Shown: positions 9,001 to 16,676 of the stretch, one piece after another
How the letters are laid out: each line of letters starts with the position of its first letter
How positions within the stretch are numbered: position 1 is the stretch's first letter
Assembly: GCA_964477115.1 (NCBI GenBank)
Contig: CAYZCY010000016.1
Coordinates: forward strand, 1-32,515
Direction of reading: 5' to 3'
Length of the DNA: 32,515 nt
DNA from: RGIG3135 sp964477115
Lineage (GTDB): Bacteria; Actinomycetota; Coriobacteriia; Coriobacteriales; Eggerthellaceae
Notes under the pieces: model-generated
Told to the model about the DNA's origin: nothing
Database searches by the model: none
Seen by the model: the letters and a program-made list of their open reading frames with translations, nothing else
Position numbers and translations under genes: made by a program

Positions 9001-9774
9001 GTTGATGGTGTTGTCGAGGCTTGCTAATGCTTCGGCAAAGAGAACTCCAATGTTGCTGGTGTAGTAGTCGCGCGCATGTTGCGCTATATAATCGTAGGCT
9101 TTTCCTGCGATATTGAGGCTTCCGTAGGAGGATCGCTGGTAATAGGCGCTTAAGCTGTCATAGGGAGAGAACGAGACGTTCGCCGCGTCTGAGGAGGAGC
9201 CGTATGAAAGGGTTTCTGCTGGGTTAACGAGGTTTTGAAGGGCCTGAAGGCTGTCATCACTGCTGAAGCCGAGCGTCTCGATATTCCCCTCTGCGACATT
9301 TGCAGGCGATCCAAGCGCCTCATCTGAGTTGGTGCTATCTTCGACGCTGGGCTCCTTCACAGGAAAGTCAACGCGAAGGGCTAGAACCTTCGCATTGCCA
9401 GTGGTTGACATGCTTGCGGAGGCCGGGTTGCTGCCTGGGATGTTGCTGGAGTTGGAGCGAAGGAGGGATGTGGAGCTCGATTGCTCCTTTGCTTGCGCAA
9501 TGAGGCTGCTGCTAACCTCGCCGTTGCCAAGGGATTCCTGGAAAGCGATGCGATCGTCTAGCGTGCCGTCGGCTTCCCATTTCGCAATGTCTTCTTCGCT
9601 GGGAATGCAGGGTGAGCTAGCTTGTGCAGTCTCAGTGTCGAGGACTTGGGTGCTGGAATCGCTCTCGTCATCGGGACTTGCGTAGGCCAGGCCTGCCGTG
9701 GGGAGGCAGAGACTGAATGCAAGGATGAAGGAGAGAGCATAGCGGGGTACGGCACGTTGAAGGCGGGTCTTCAT
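6085..9774 (-). CDS. Secreted M6-like zinc metalloprotease with cell-wall sorting signal
   Basis: A 1229-residue surface protein. The signal peptide spans about residues 1-32. The catalytic zinc motif is HETGHVLGLPD: His328, Glu329, His332, Asp338, matching M6 (immune inhibitor A-like) peptidases. A calcium-type loop (Asp261 to Asp271, DANHDGYID core) precedes it, as is usual in M6 enzymes. A long beta-rich region of unclear family follows, then an acidic, low-complexity stalk. The C-terminus has LSSTG, a membrane span and RASRKKR, a sortase signal with Ser where the usual motif has Pro. ATG 9774 is preferred over an extension to 9858 because it starts the signal peptide and follows AGGAG by five bases. 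The two-component pair downstream on the same strand may regulate it. The substrate is unknown. Confidence 0.85.
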   Translation of the reverse strand: MKTRLQRAVPRYALSFILAFSLCLPTAGLAYASPDDESDSSTQVLDTETAQASSPCIPSEEDIAKWEADGTLDDRIAFQESLGNGEVSSSLIAQAKEQSSSTSLLRSNSSNIPGSNPASASMSTTGNAKVLALRVDFPVKEPSVEDSTNSDEALGSPANVAEGNIETLGFSSDDSLQALQNLVNPAETLSYGSSSDAANVSFSPYDSLSAYYQRSSYGSLNIAGKAYDYIAQHARDYYTSNIGVLFAEALASLDNTINYADYDANHDGYIDAVYIHFAGGNASWGTTWWSNCSTYTGTEVKFDDKQIGRIVTLHLPSNTEEGVRTAIHETGHVLGLPDYYSYNAQLVEHDPSWRTGILTFDMMNNNIGDHNAYSKWLLGWIPESAITRIVANEDGITVMKGTEVTSEIEADGNTEPSVEEALSLLATNDSKDCGGFIAISNDKGLLGQDGLFSSFYLLEYNGYEGNQIVKRRVGFDSDNTAGIPYGFRMFRIQAELNESNSSFIHENKYNDVHNQFIELVDHDAYKTHFSVNGMADGAGTETYGCMMLAGDYITSDGVGSGSNDIVSSYPSTNFYESINRGFTGLSIEVLGTNENQGTVKIGYSDESKPDLSPDSLTLSQTNPRAVSNVDAFELTASIPLVRNSNAGIVFIKAKGTQGAVTVEDVSGSSLTLSYAMPPELFVAGETCEIIFPAGYFLIGIEDGKEIYSNIIRVSLTVANDVQVEKAGDYDNAASDKRIISNVITTDTGMSYFAVSDNSQIVLCKLDPNDPTKVSTGVVNAENSAKAYDIKLEPLADGKICLITSAYVSNYGTQIYAHWVNPDSLAVEAKHPLSANDLTLVSSYQDSLITACSLKRGNESPQGFTLSVYTPDEDGIVEEKRDIQNAGALFEVANSNGKIAISGYRYSENASIVKIVDGSSLAEWSSNSNEVDFNSIQANATLDITGFSSIAALAYNEGQFLGITHTEPAAVGSPDTTVSAEFTGTEGIASVWRDSSDFKTYLVSFGSNGLIESSNLFCASPSSGTTVESLTISPAGIPVAELTLGKGGVDNGRRLFFFRDGVESDPVYLSNDSSASGTWLYNDAWLEIGLNFPNSNLITEEDSESNQEDIEVFGSSDLSGTNLGEGDVEDAFGSSDETGEDEMGEGELIGSSYEGNSRPVHYLLAFLPSDGGEGGGSVEPSPDPVPGNGNGNTLSSTGDATGLMAIGCAVAAIAAIVVAVLAFRASRKKR

Positions 9775-10075
9775 GGCGCTCCTATCAACGGTTTTAATGT
9801 TTGCAGAATAGTACCATTTGAGTGGACTGCCCGTCGTTGGGCTCAAGATATTTCTCATTCAGTCCAAGAACGTCTTTCATCTACTTCCCTACGCGCTTAT
9901 TTTCTCCGCTTAGCCTTTTGCCGAGAGGGCTTCCCGTTTGTTCCTCAAAAGCAGCATTTCGTGCCCCTTTCCGAGAAAACGTTTCGGCTTTGACAAAATC
10001 ATCTCAATCAAGGATGCGCCCGTTTCGAAGGAGATGCGGGATTAGGTCCTACGGTCAAAGAAGGGAAGTGGCATT
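9775..10075. promoter_or_regulatory. Divergent intergenic region with promoter of the protease gene
   Basis: This 301-base gap separates divergently transcribed genes. On the - strand an extended -10 (TGGTACTAT on that strand; hexamer at 9808-9813) lies about 35 bases before the protease start, with no good -35. On the + strand TTGACA at 9990-9995 is a perfect -35 for the gene at 10076, but no convincing -10 lies 16-18 bases beyond. Just before it is an 8-bp palindrome, AAACGTTT (9977-9984). I see no gene, RNA or terminator here. Confidence 0.4.
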
Positions 10076-10999
10076 GTGGCTTTGTTCGGTAAGAAGGATC
10101 CGTGCCCCATTTGCGGTGGCAAGGTAAAGGGTCTGCTCACGTGGAAGATTCAGGGTCAGCCCATTTGCGATGACTGCCATGGCGTCGTCGACCTGCCCCA
10201 GGGCGCTGTCGACAACATGGATCTTAACCAGTTCAAGGGATACATGGCGTTTCGCGAGGAGAACAACAAGCTGAAGGAGATCTTCCAGACCTCCCATCGC
10301 GTTGACTTCGGTTTCCTTGACGACAAGGTTGTCTTCGACTTCCCTCAGCGCATGATGTGCAGGACCAAGGGCGTAGACACCACTGTGTTCAAGGGCGACG
10401 AGATCACCTCCTTCGTCATCAGGGAGGATTCGGCTCCTCTGTTTGAGGGTAGCCCGCAGGGCCTTTGCCGCCACACGACCACGGTGCGCGAGCGTGCCAT
10501 GGCCATGGCACCCATGGTGAACGCCATCAACATGCAGAACAACTTCGAGCGCATGGCTGATCGCTATGACGGCGACAACAACAATCGTGTCTCCACCTTC
10601 CATGACATCGTGGAGCCCTTCCATAGCTTCTTCGTGGACATTTACTTCAACCATCCTTACTGGCCCTCGCTCACGTTAGACATGAGGGGTCCGGAGTTCA
10701 GCTACAGCAACCCCGATGTGGGCACCTACCTCAATCAGTATGAGCACGACGTGGCCATCATGGAGGACATGGCTCGCTCCCTCATGTCGCTTGCCTTCCC
10801 GGCTGTCGAGCATAAGGTGTTCACTCCCGAGAGCGCGGCCGCTGCCGCTGCGGCTGCTGCAGCCCCCGTTGCCGCCGCTGCCCCGGCGCAGGAAGCAGAC
10901 CCCGTTGAGCAGATCATGCGCTACAAGGATCTGCTCGATCAGGGCGTCATTTCCCAGGAGGAGTTTGACGCCAAGAAGCGCCAGCTGATGGGCTTCTAG
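10076..10999 (+). CDS. DUF4428 zinc-ribbon protein with C-terminal SHOCT domain
   Basis: A 307-residue cytosolic protein. The N-terminal zinc ribbon is DUF4428-like, with Cys10, Cys13, Cys31 and Cys34. The middle (about 45-245) is predicted globular and I do not recognise it; it could be a PH-like membrane- or lipid-binding fold, but this is a guess. An alanine/proline-rich linker (about 253-272) leads to a SHOCT motif in the last 30 residues (YKDLLDQGVISQEEFDAKK), a short helical module often found on membrane-stress or oligomerising proteins. GTG 10076 follows AAGGGAAG. It heads a cluster of zinc-ribbon, TPM and SPFH genes and occupies the place where Bacillus has pspA/ydjF. A terminator-like hairpin at 11062-11098 separates it from the next gene. 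Confidence 0.75.
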   Translation: MALFGKKDPCPICGGKVKGLLTWKIQGQPICDDCHGVVDLPQGAVDNMDLNQFKGYMAFREENNKLKEIFQTSHRVDFGFLDDKVVFDFPQRMMCRTKGVDTTVFKGDEITSFVIREDSAPLFEGSPQGLCRHTTTVRERAMAMAPMVNAINMQNNFERMADRYDGDNNNRVSTFHDIVEPFHSFFVDIYFNHPYWPSLTLDMRGPEFSYSNPDVGTYLNQYEHDVAIMEDMARSLMSLAFPAVEHKVFTPESAAAAAAAAAAPVAAAAPAQEADPVEQIMRYKDLLDQGVISQEEFDAKKRQLMGF

Positions 11000-11061
11000 G
11001 CACCGGGCTTGAGAAAAGGCCAGCATAGACCGAAAGACTTGAGCTGGACTGGCAAACATCG

Positions 11062-11098
11062 AGGGTCTCGTGCTTTAATGGTGGCTCGGGACCCTTTT
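11062..11098 (+). terminator. Terminator- or attenuator-like hairpin between the DUF4428 gene and the zinc-ribbon gene
   Basis: A 9-bp stem with one G-U pair (11062-11070 with 11087-11095), a 16-base loop and a TTTT tail. It lies 40 bases before the next start codon, so it may cut readthrough from the upstream gene rather than fully end transcription. No obvious promoter lies between it and the next gene, whose ribosome site follows at about 11120-11132. Confidence 0.55.
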
Positions 11099-11138
11099 CA
11101 CTTATGGGGTTCGAAAGACGTGAGGAGGAGGGAGGCGT

Positions 11139-12320
11139 ATGGCAACGCAGGTGACAAACTATCAATGCCCTGCCTGTACGGCGCCGCTTCACTACGAGGC
11201 AAGCGTCGGCAAGCTGCAGTGCGATTTCTGCGGATCAGCCTACACCACTGAGGAGGTCGAGGCCTTCTACGCGCAAAAGGATGCTCAAGCGGCCGATGCG
11301 TACGAGCAGGCCGAGGCTCAGCGTGCGCAGGAAGAGGCTGCGGCGGCTGAGGGCGCGGTAGCGGTGGAGGAAGACGGCACTTGGAGCGATTCTGTCGCAA
11401 GCGAGGAGTGGAGCGTCGAAGGCACCGACCTTCGCATTTACAACTGCCCCTCATGCGGTGCGGAGCTCGTGTGCGACCAAACCACCGCCGCAACGGCTTG
11501 CCCCTATTGCGACAATCCCACCATTATCCCGGGTCAGATGCGCGGCATGCTGAAGCCCGACTACGTCATTCCCTTCAAGCTGAAGAAGGAAGATGCAATC
11601 GCTGGCTTGAAGAAGCATTACGAAGGTCGCCCCTTCCTGCCCAAGGTTTTCAAGGACGAAAACCACCTGCAGGAGATCAAGGGCGTTTACGTGCCCTTCT
11701 GGCTGTTCGACGGCGAGGCGCAGGGTCGCGCGGTTTTTGAGGGAACGCGTTCGCGCATGTATCCCATGGGAGAAAACCGCGTCACCGAAACAAGCCACTT
11801 CAGCGTCGTGCGCGAGGGCACGGTAGCTTTCTCCAAGATTCCTGTCGATGCGTCGTCAAAGATGGACAACGACTACATGGACTCGCTCGAGCCCTTTGAC
11901 TATTCTGATATGAAGCCCTTCTCGACCGCTTACCTTCCCGGCTTCTTTGCCGATAAGTACGACGAGAGCATCGATGAGTGTGGCGGCAGGGCGGATGAGC
12001 GCGCCAAGTCGACCATCGTCGACAGCCTGCGCGGTTCCGTCACTGGATACGAGGGCGTCATCGATCGCGGGTCTCACGTGGTCATGAAGAGGGGAGCGGT
12101 CAAGTACGCTCTGCTGCCCGTGTGGATCCTCAATACCAAGTGGAACGGCGAGATGTATCAGTTTGCCATGAACGGCCAAACCGGCAAGTTCGTTGGGCAT
12201 CTGCCGCTCGACAAGGGCCTGCGCATGCGCTCCTTCCTCATCACCTACCTCATCGCGTTTTTGGTGGTGGCGCTGCTCGTTCTGTTCCCCGGCGGCCTTT
12301 TGGGCCTTCTTGGCATGTAG
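11139..12320 (+). CDS. TFIIB-type zinc-ribbon membrane protein (YdjG-like)
   Basis: A 393-residue protein. The first zinc ribbon uses Cys10, Cys13, Cys28 and Cys31. An Ala/Glu-rich helical spacer (about 35-75) follows, then a second ribbon with Cys103, Cys106, Cys121 and Cys124. Beyond that is a conserved globular region beginning KPDYVIPFKLKKEDA, characteristic of a family found with SPFH/virion-core-like proteins. One C-terminal membrane segment (about 366-390) anchors it. A very strong purine-rich ribosome site (GGAGGAGGGAGG) precedes ATG 11139. The next gene starts 10 bases after its stop. In Bacillus the counterpart YdjG works with YdjH and YdjI to bring PspA to stressed membrane. The same role here is inferred from synteny, since no PspA gene is visible. 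Confidence 0.75.
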   Translation: MATQVTNYQCPACTAPLHYEASVGKLQCDFCGSAYTTEEVEAFYAQKDAQAADAYEQAEAQRAQEEAAAAEGAVAVEEDGTWSDSVASEEWSVEGTDLRIYNCPSCGAELVCDQTTAATACPYCDNPTIIPGQMRGMLKPDYVIPFKLKKEDAIAGLKKHYEGRPFLPKVFKDENHLQEIKGVYVPFWLFDGEAQGRAVFEGTRSRMYPMGENRVTETSHFSVVREGTVAFSKIPVDASSKMDNDYMDSLEPFDYSDMKPFSTAYLPGFFADKYDESIDECGGRADERAKSTIVDSLRGSVTGYEGVIDRGSHVVMKRGAVKYALLPVWILNTKWNGEMYQFAMNGQTGKFVGHLPLDKGLRMRSFLITYLIAFLVVALLVLFPGGLLGLLGM

Positions 12321-12330
12321 GGGGTAGGAC

Positions 12331-13200
12331 ATGAAGAGACTGCTTAAGATTTTCACCGCGGCCTTCGCCCTGTCTATGGTGATGGCCCTTCCCTTTGCCT
12401 CCCAGGCTCTCGAGCGCATTGATGTGCTTGGAGAAGGTGAGCGCACCGTAGAGCTGGCATACGCATCCGAGGCTCAGCTTTCGCATGTGACGGATACGGC
12501 TGGCTTGCTTGACTCGACCGAGGTAGCCGAGCTTGAGGCGAAAGCCCAGGCGATCGAGGACACCTACGATTTCGGCGTGTACATTGTGACGGTTGACGAC
12601 TATACGGACTTTTCGAGGACGAGTGTCTTTGATGCCGCCACGTCCATCTACAAGGGCTACTCCTTGGGAGTTGGAGATGGCGATGACGGCCTGATGCTGC
12701 TGATGTCTATGTACGACCGAGACTACAGCCTGATCACCTATGGTGACTTTGGCAATTACGCCTTCAACGATGAGGCTCGCGAGTCTTTGACGGACTACTT
12801 CCTCGACGACTTCTCGGATGACGACTGGTTCTGGGGCTTCAACGATTATCTGGACGTTGCGGCTCTCTACACCGAGTCAGCTCGGGCGGGCGCTCCTTAC
12901 ACCTCGGATAACGTCATCATGACCGAGGATGAGATTTCCACGAGCATCTTCCTGGGTTTTGCAGCTATGTTCATTCTGCCGCTGATCATTGCCTTTGTCG
13001 TAGTTGCGTACAAGAGCTCAAAGATGAAGTCCGTCGCGGCGGCTACGCAGGCTTCGGAATACGCGGTGGGCGGACTGGTGCTCACGGATCAGCGTGATGA
13101 CTTCACGCATACGACCCGCGTGGTGACGCGCGTACAGACGAACAATTCCCCGACGGTTAGCCACAGTGGAGGATTCTCTGGCACAAGCGGAAAGTTTTAG
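12331..13200 (+). CDS. TPM-domain membrane protein (YdjH-like)
   Basis: A 289-residue protein with an N-terminal signal or anchor (about 5-26), an extracytoplasmic TPM domain (about 48-185; VTDTAGLLDSTEVAELEAKA start, DGLMLLMSMYDRDYSL core) and one membrane span (about 204-227). A cytoplasmic tail ends in a Gly/Ser-rich SHSGGFSGTSGKF. TPM domains occur in photosystem repair factors and in membrane-associated stress proteins. The acidic loop DDFSDDDW resembles a metal site. A GGGGGTAGGA ribosome site sits directly before ATG. Its place between the zinc-ribbon gene and the SPFH gene matches the Bacillus YdjG-H-I order. Confidence 0.82.
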   Translation: MKRLLKIFTAAFALSMVMALPFASQALERIDVLGEGERTVELAYASEAQLSHVTDTAGLLDSTEVAELEAKAQAIEDTYDFGVYIVTVDDYTDFSRTSVFDAATSIYKGYSLGVGDGDDGLMLLMSMYDRDYSLITYGDFGNYAFNDEARESLTDYFLDDFSDDDWFWGFNDYLDVAALYTESARAGAPYTSDNVIMTEDEISTSIFLGFAAMFILPLIIAFVVVAYKSSKMKSVAAATQASEYAVGGLVLTDQRDDFTHTTRVVTRVQTNNSPTVSHSGGFSGTSGKF

Positions 13201-13220
13201 GGACAGAGGCAAACTTTTCG
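13188..13220 (+). other. Stem-loop spanning the stop codon of the TPM gene
   Basis: A 10-bp stem with one G-U pair (13188-13197 with 13211-13220). The loop holds the TAG stop at 13198-13200. It is AT-rich with no T-run after it, so terminator function is doubtful; it may stabilise the mRNA end or mark processing before the SPFH gene. Confidence 0.4.
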
Positions 13221-13330
13221 CAACTGAACAAAACGCATAGAACCGTGCAATATCGCATATGAGTGTATAGTGAAGGCTAATGGCGAAGCGGGCGCAAGGC
13301 TTAAAGGCTTCGCGTATGAAAGGAGTTCAG

Positions 13331-14743
13331 ATGGGACTTATTAAGGCTGCAATGGGATCTGCGGGCGGAGTGCTTGCCGATCAGTGGAAAGAGTACTTCT
13401 ACTGCGAGGCCATTCCTGCTGATATCCTAGCGGTGAAGGGCTCGAAGCGCGTTTCCGGTCGCTCGAGCAACACCAAGGCTACCGACAACATCATCAGCAC
13501 CGGTTCGGTCATCGCCGTGGCCGACGGCCAGTGCATGCTCATCGTTGAGCAGGGCAAGGTTGTCGACGTGTGCGCCGAGCCTGGTGAATATACCTACGAC
13601 GCCACCACCGAGCCCTCCATCTTCGCGGGCAAGCTTGGCGAAACCATCATGGCCTGCTTCAAGAACGTGGGCAAGCGCTTCACCTTCGGCGGCGAGGCTC
13701 CCATGGATCAGCGCGTGTACTACTTCAACACCAAGGAGCTCATCGGTAACAAGTACGGCACCCCGTCTCCGGTTCCCTTCCGCGTGGTTGACGAGCGCGC
13801 TGGCATCGATATCGACATTGCCATTCGCTGCTTTGGCGAGTACAGCTACAAGGTGGTTAACCCGCTGCTGCTCTACACCAACGTCTGCGGCAACGTAAGC
13901 GATGCTTACTCCCGTGAGGAGCTCGACGGTCAGCTCAAGAGCGAGCTTTTGACCGCGCTTCAGCCGGCGTTCGCTCGCATCTCCGCCATGGGCATTCGCT
14001 ACTCGGCGCTTCCCGGTCACGCCACCGAGCTCGCCGAAGTCCTGAAGGAAGAACTCTCCGCCCAGTGGCGTGACTTCCGCGGCATCGAAATCCAGCGTGT
14101 CGGTGTTTCCTCGGTCAAGGCGAGCGAGGAAGACGAGGCTATGATCAAGGAACTGCAGCGCAACGCAGCCTTCCGCGATCCGAACCTCGCAGCCGCTTAC
14201 ATGGTTGGCTCCACCGGCGCTGCTATGCAGGCAGCAGCTGCAAACGAAGGTGCAGGCGGTGCAGCCATGGCCTTCATGGGTATGAACATGGCTCAGGGCG
14301 CGGGCGGCGTCAACGCCCAGAGCCTCTATCAGATGGGCGATCAGCAGCAACAGCAGCAGGCAGCTCAGCAGGCTGCAGCTCAGCCCGTAGCTTGGGCTTG
14401 CTCTTGCGGCCAGGCTGGCAACCAGGGTAATTTCTGCGCGGGCTGCGGCAGTCCCAAGCCCCAGCCGGCCCCTGCTTGGAAGTGCTCCTGCGGCGCTGAG
14501 AACACGGGTAAGTTCTGCGTTCAGTGCGGATCCCCCAAGCCCGCCGAGCCCGAAGGCTGGACCTGCTCCTGCGGTGCTGTGAACAAGGGCAAGTTCTGCC
14601 CCGAGTGCGGCAGCAAGAAGCCCGCAGGCGTTCCGCAGTACAAGTGCGACAAGTGCGGTTGGGAACCCGAGAAGGGCGTGCCCGCTCCGAAGTTCTGCCC
14701 CGAGTGCGGTGACCCCTTCGATGACGGTGACGTTCTCGCTTAA
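13331..14743 (+). CDS. SPFH-domain virion-core-like protein with four C-terminal zinc ribbons (YdjI-like)
   Basis: A 470-residue protein. It opens with the family's typical MGLIKAAMGSAGGVLADQWKE, followed by an SPFH domain (about 50-280). A Gln/Ala-rich region ending in a Q-run precedes four Cys-pair modules at 14396-14712. The first three are near-copies of a CSCG..N.GKFC..CGSPKP unit; the fourth is a different ribbon (CDKCGW..FCPECG). ATG 13331 has AAAGGAG seven bases upstream and starts the conserved N-terminus; an extension to 13280 is unlikely. TATAGT at 13266-13271 could be a -10 for a separate promoter, with a weak -35. In Bacillus YdjI is the SPFH protein needed for PspA recruitment. 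Here it closes the stress-module operon. Confidence 0.85.
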   Translation: MGLIKAAMGSAGGVLADQWKEYFYCEAIPADILAVKGSKRVSGRSSNTKATDNIISTGSVIAVADGQCMLIVEQGKVVDVCAEPGEYTYDATTEPSIFAGKLGETIMACFKNVGKRFTFGGEAPMDQRVYYFNTKELIGNKYGTPSPVPFRVVDERAGIDIDIAIRCFGEYSYKVVNPLLLYTNVCGNVSDAYSREELDGQLKSELLTALQPAFARISAMGIRYSALPGHATELAEVLKEELSAQWRDFRGIEIQRVGVSSVKASEEDEAMIKELQRNAAFRDPNLAAAYMVGSTGAAMQAAAANEGAGGAAMAFMGMNMAQGAGGVNAQSLYQMGDQQQQQQAAQQAAAQPVAWACSCGQAGNQGNFCAGCGSPKPQPAPAWKCSCGAENTGKFCVQCGSPKPAEPEGWTCSCGAVNKGKFCPECGSKKPAGVPQYKCDKCGWEPEKGVPAPKFCPECGDPFDDGDVLA

Positions 14744-14771
14744 GGGCAAGGCTTAGCCTTCGAGGCAAATT

Positions 14772-14799
14772 GCGCCCGATTTAAAGCAGGGCGTTTCTT
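14772..14799 (+). terminator. Weak rho-independent terminator after the SPFH gene
   Basis: A GC-rich stem (14773-14777 with 14789-14793, extendable by a G-U pair), an 11-base loop and TTTCTT directly after. It ends the zinc-ribbon/SPFH operon and lies just before a possible start codon at 14800, which favours the later start of the next gene. Confidence 0.5.
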
Positions 14800-14826
14800 A
14801 TGTGCGAAATGAAAATCGGGGGATTG

Positions 14827-16623
14827 ATGAACAAGCACGAATTTGCTCTGCTGGCCGCTTTGGAGAAGGGGGCGGTTTCGAGCCCCCGCGAGCTTGCGCA
14901 GCTTGCGGGGGTTTCTCTTGGCACGACTAACGCCACGCTTCGCGAGCTTGTGGCAGCTGGTTTGGCCGTCATGGGCGAAGAGGGTGCCGAAGGTAGCGCG
15001 ATTGCCATTACCGAGGCAGGCTTGGGCGCGCTTTCACCCTATAAGGTTGATAACGCCATCATCATGGCCGCGGGGCTTTCCTCGCGCTTTGCGCCTATTT
15101 CGTACGAGAGGCCCAAAGGCGTGCTCACCGTGCGCGGGGAAGTGCTGATCGAGCGTCAGATCAAGCAGTTGCAGGAGGCTGGCATTACCGATATCACGGT
15201 AGTGGTTGGTTACATGAAGGAGGAGTTCTTCTATCTGGAGGACCTTCTCGGCGTGCGCATTTCCGTGAACAACGAATATACGGAGCGCAACAACAACTCT
15301 ACCATTAGGCGCATTGCGGACAGGCTGGGCAACACCTACATCTGCTCATCCGATGATTACTTTACCGAAAACCCCTTTGAGCGCTACGTTTTCGGTTCTT
15401 ACTATTCGGCCGTGTATGTCGAAGGGGAGACCGACGAATACTGCCTGATCACTAAGGGCAAGGACGCCCTCATCGCGGATGTCGTTGTTGGCGGCAGCGA
15501 TTCCTGGGTGATGCTCGGTCATGCTTATTGGGATCGAAGCTTCTCCAAGCGCTTCGTGGAAATCCTCGACTCCATCTACGATGATCCCTCCACGGCATCA
15601 AAGCTCTGGGAGGATATCTACATCGACCACATTGACGAGCTTCCCATGATTAAGCGTGAGTACGAGGCTGACGTGATTTGGGAGTTCGACTCTTTGGATG
15701 AGCTTCGCGTTTTCGACCCTTACTTCATCGACAACGTCGACTCCTCCATTATGGATAACATCTGCCGCGTGCTTGGCTGCGAGCGTCGTGACATCACGGG
15801 CATTAACCCCATTAAGCAGGGCTTGACCAACCTTTCCTTCCGCTTTGACGTAGGTGGAAAGTCCTATGTGTATCGTCATCCCGGATTCGGCACCTCAGAG
15901 ATCATCAGCCGCAAGAGCGAGGCAATGTCTCAGCGCGTAGCGGCGAAGCTCGGCATCGACGGCACCTTCATTTATGAAGACGAATGCGAAGGCTGGAAGA
16001 TCTCCCATTACGTCGAAAACGCCAAGCCGCTTGATTACCACAACGAAGAGCATGTGAAGCTTGCCATGGGCATGGCTCGAAAGCTTCACGAGAGCGGCGC
16101 CGACACGGGGTATGTGTTTGACATTCACGAGGACACGAAGAAGCAGATCGCCCTGCTTGATGAGAGGCGTCGTGCGAGTTTCAGGGACTTCCGCGAGCTG
16201 TACGAGCTGGCTGATAGCTTAAACGACAAAGTCAAGGCCGATGGTTTGCCGCCGGTGCTTTGCCACAATGATCTGTATGATCCCAACTTCCTTATCGCGG
16301 GGGATGAGATTCACCTGATTGACTGGGAGTATTCGGGCATGTCCGACTACGCAAGCGACCTCGGCGTGTTCATAGCCTGCAGTGATTACAGCTATGAAGA
16401 AGCCATGCACGTGCTTGAGGTGTACTTCGGCCGCGAACTGACGCCCGGCGAGCTCTTCCACTGCGTTGCCTACATTTCCGTGGTGAGCTTCCACTGGTTT
16501 GTCTGGGCCCTATATCAGGATATGTGCGGAAGCCCCGTAGGAGAGTACCTGCATCTTTACTACAAGTACACGAAAATGTACGGGAAAGCAGCCGTGAAGA
16601 TGGCGGAAGAACTCGGGCGTTAG
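14827..16623 (+). CDS. Winged-helix/LicC nucleotidyltransferase/LicA kinase fusion
   Basis: A 598-residue three-part enzyme. Residues 1-70 form a MarR-like winged helix (SSPRELAQLAGVSLGTTNATLREL). Residues 75-300 are a LicC-type nucleotidyltransferase with AAGLSSRFAP (81-90), Pro97-Lys98 and the metal-site region SSDDYF (174-179). Residues 320-595 are a LicA-type choline kinase with HNDLYDPNF (480-488) and LIDWEYSG (497-504). Together these would phosphorylate choline or a similar amino alcohol and activate it with CTP to a CDP form, for decorating surface glycans or lipids. The substrate is not shown by sequence. I prefer ATG 14827, which follows CGGGGGA, over ATG 14800, which abuts a terminator. 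No licB transporter or licD transferase is in the window. Confidence 0.85.
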   Translation: MNKHEFALLAALEKGAVSSPRELAQLAGVSLGTTNATLRELVAAGLAVMGEEGAEGSAIAITEAGLGALSPYKVDNAIIMAAGLSSRFAPISYERPKGVLTVRGEVLIERQIKQLQEAGITDITVVVGYMKEEFFYLEDLLGVRISVNNEYTERNNNSTIRRIADRLGNTYICSSDDYFTENPFERYVFGSYYSAVYVEGETDEYCLITKGKDALIADVVVGGSDSWVMLGHAYWDRSFSKRFVEILDSIYDDPSTASKLWEDIYIDHIDELPMIKREYEADVIWEFDSLDELRVFDPYFIDNVDSSIMDNICRVLGCERRDITGINPIKQGLTNLSFRFDVGGKSYVYRHPGFGTSEIISRKSEAMSQRVAAKLGIDGTFIYEDECEGWKISHYVENAKPLDYHNEEHVKLAMGMARKLHESGADTGYVFDIHEDTKKQIALLDERRRASFRDFRELYELADSLNDKVKADGLPPVLCHNDLYDPNFLIAGDEIHLIDWEYSGMSDYASDLGVFIACSDYSYEEAMHVLEVYFGRELTPGELFHCVAYISVVSFHWFVWALYQDMCGSPVGEYLHLYYKYTKMYGKAAVKMAEELGR

Positions 16624-16676
16624 TGCTTGCAGGGAGTTTTGAGCGTCAATTTAGCCTAAGTTTGGAGCAATCGGCA

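Noticed and set aside
9971..9987. AAACGTTT-centred palindrome resembling a LacI-type operator
   Set aside because: The outer pairs are imperfect and no LacI-family gene is nearby; an 8-bp palindrome is expected by chance in this length.
9990..10018. Full promoter from the perfect TTGACA before the DUF4428 gene
   Set aside because: No acceptable -10 lies 16-18 bases beyond it, so it is mentioned only as a possible -35.
13427..14749. Long - strand open frame (440 codons) opposite the SPFH gene
   Set aside because: A shadow of a high-GC gene with strong codon bias; its product is Leu/Ala-rich with no family features.
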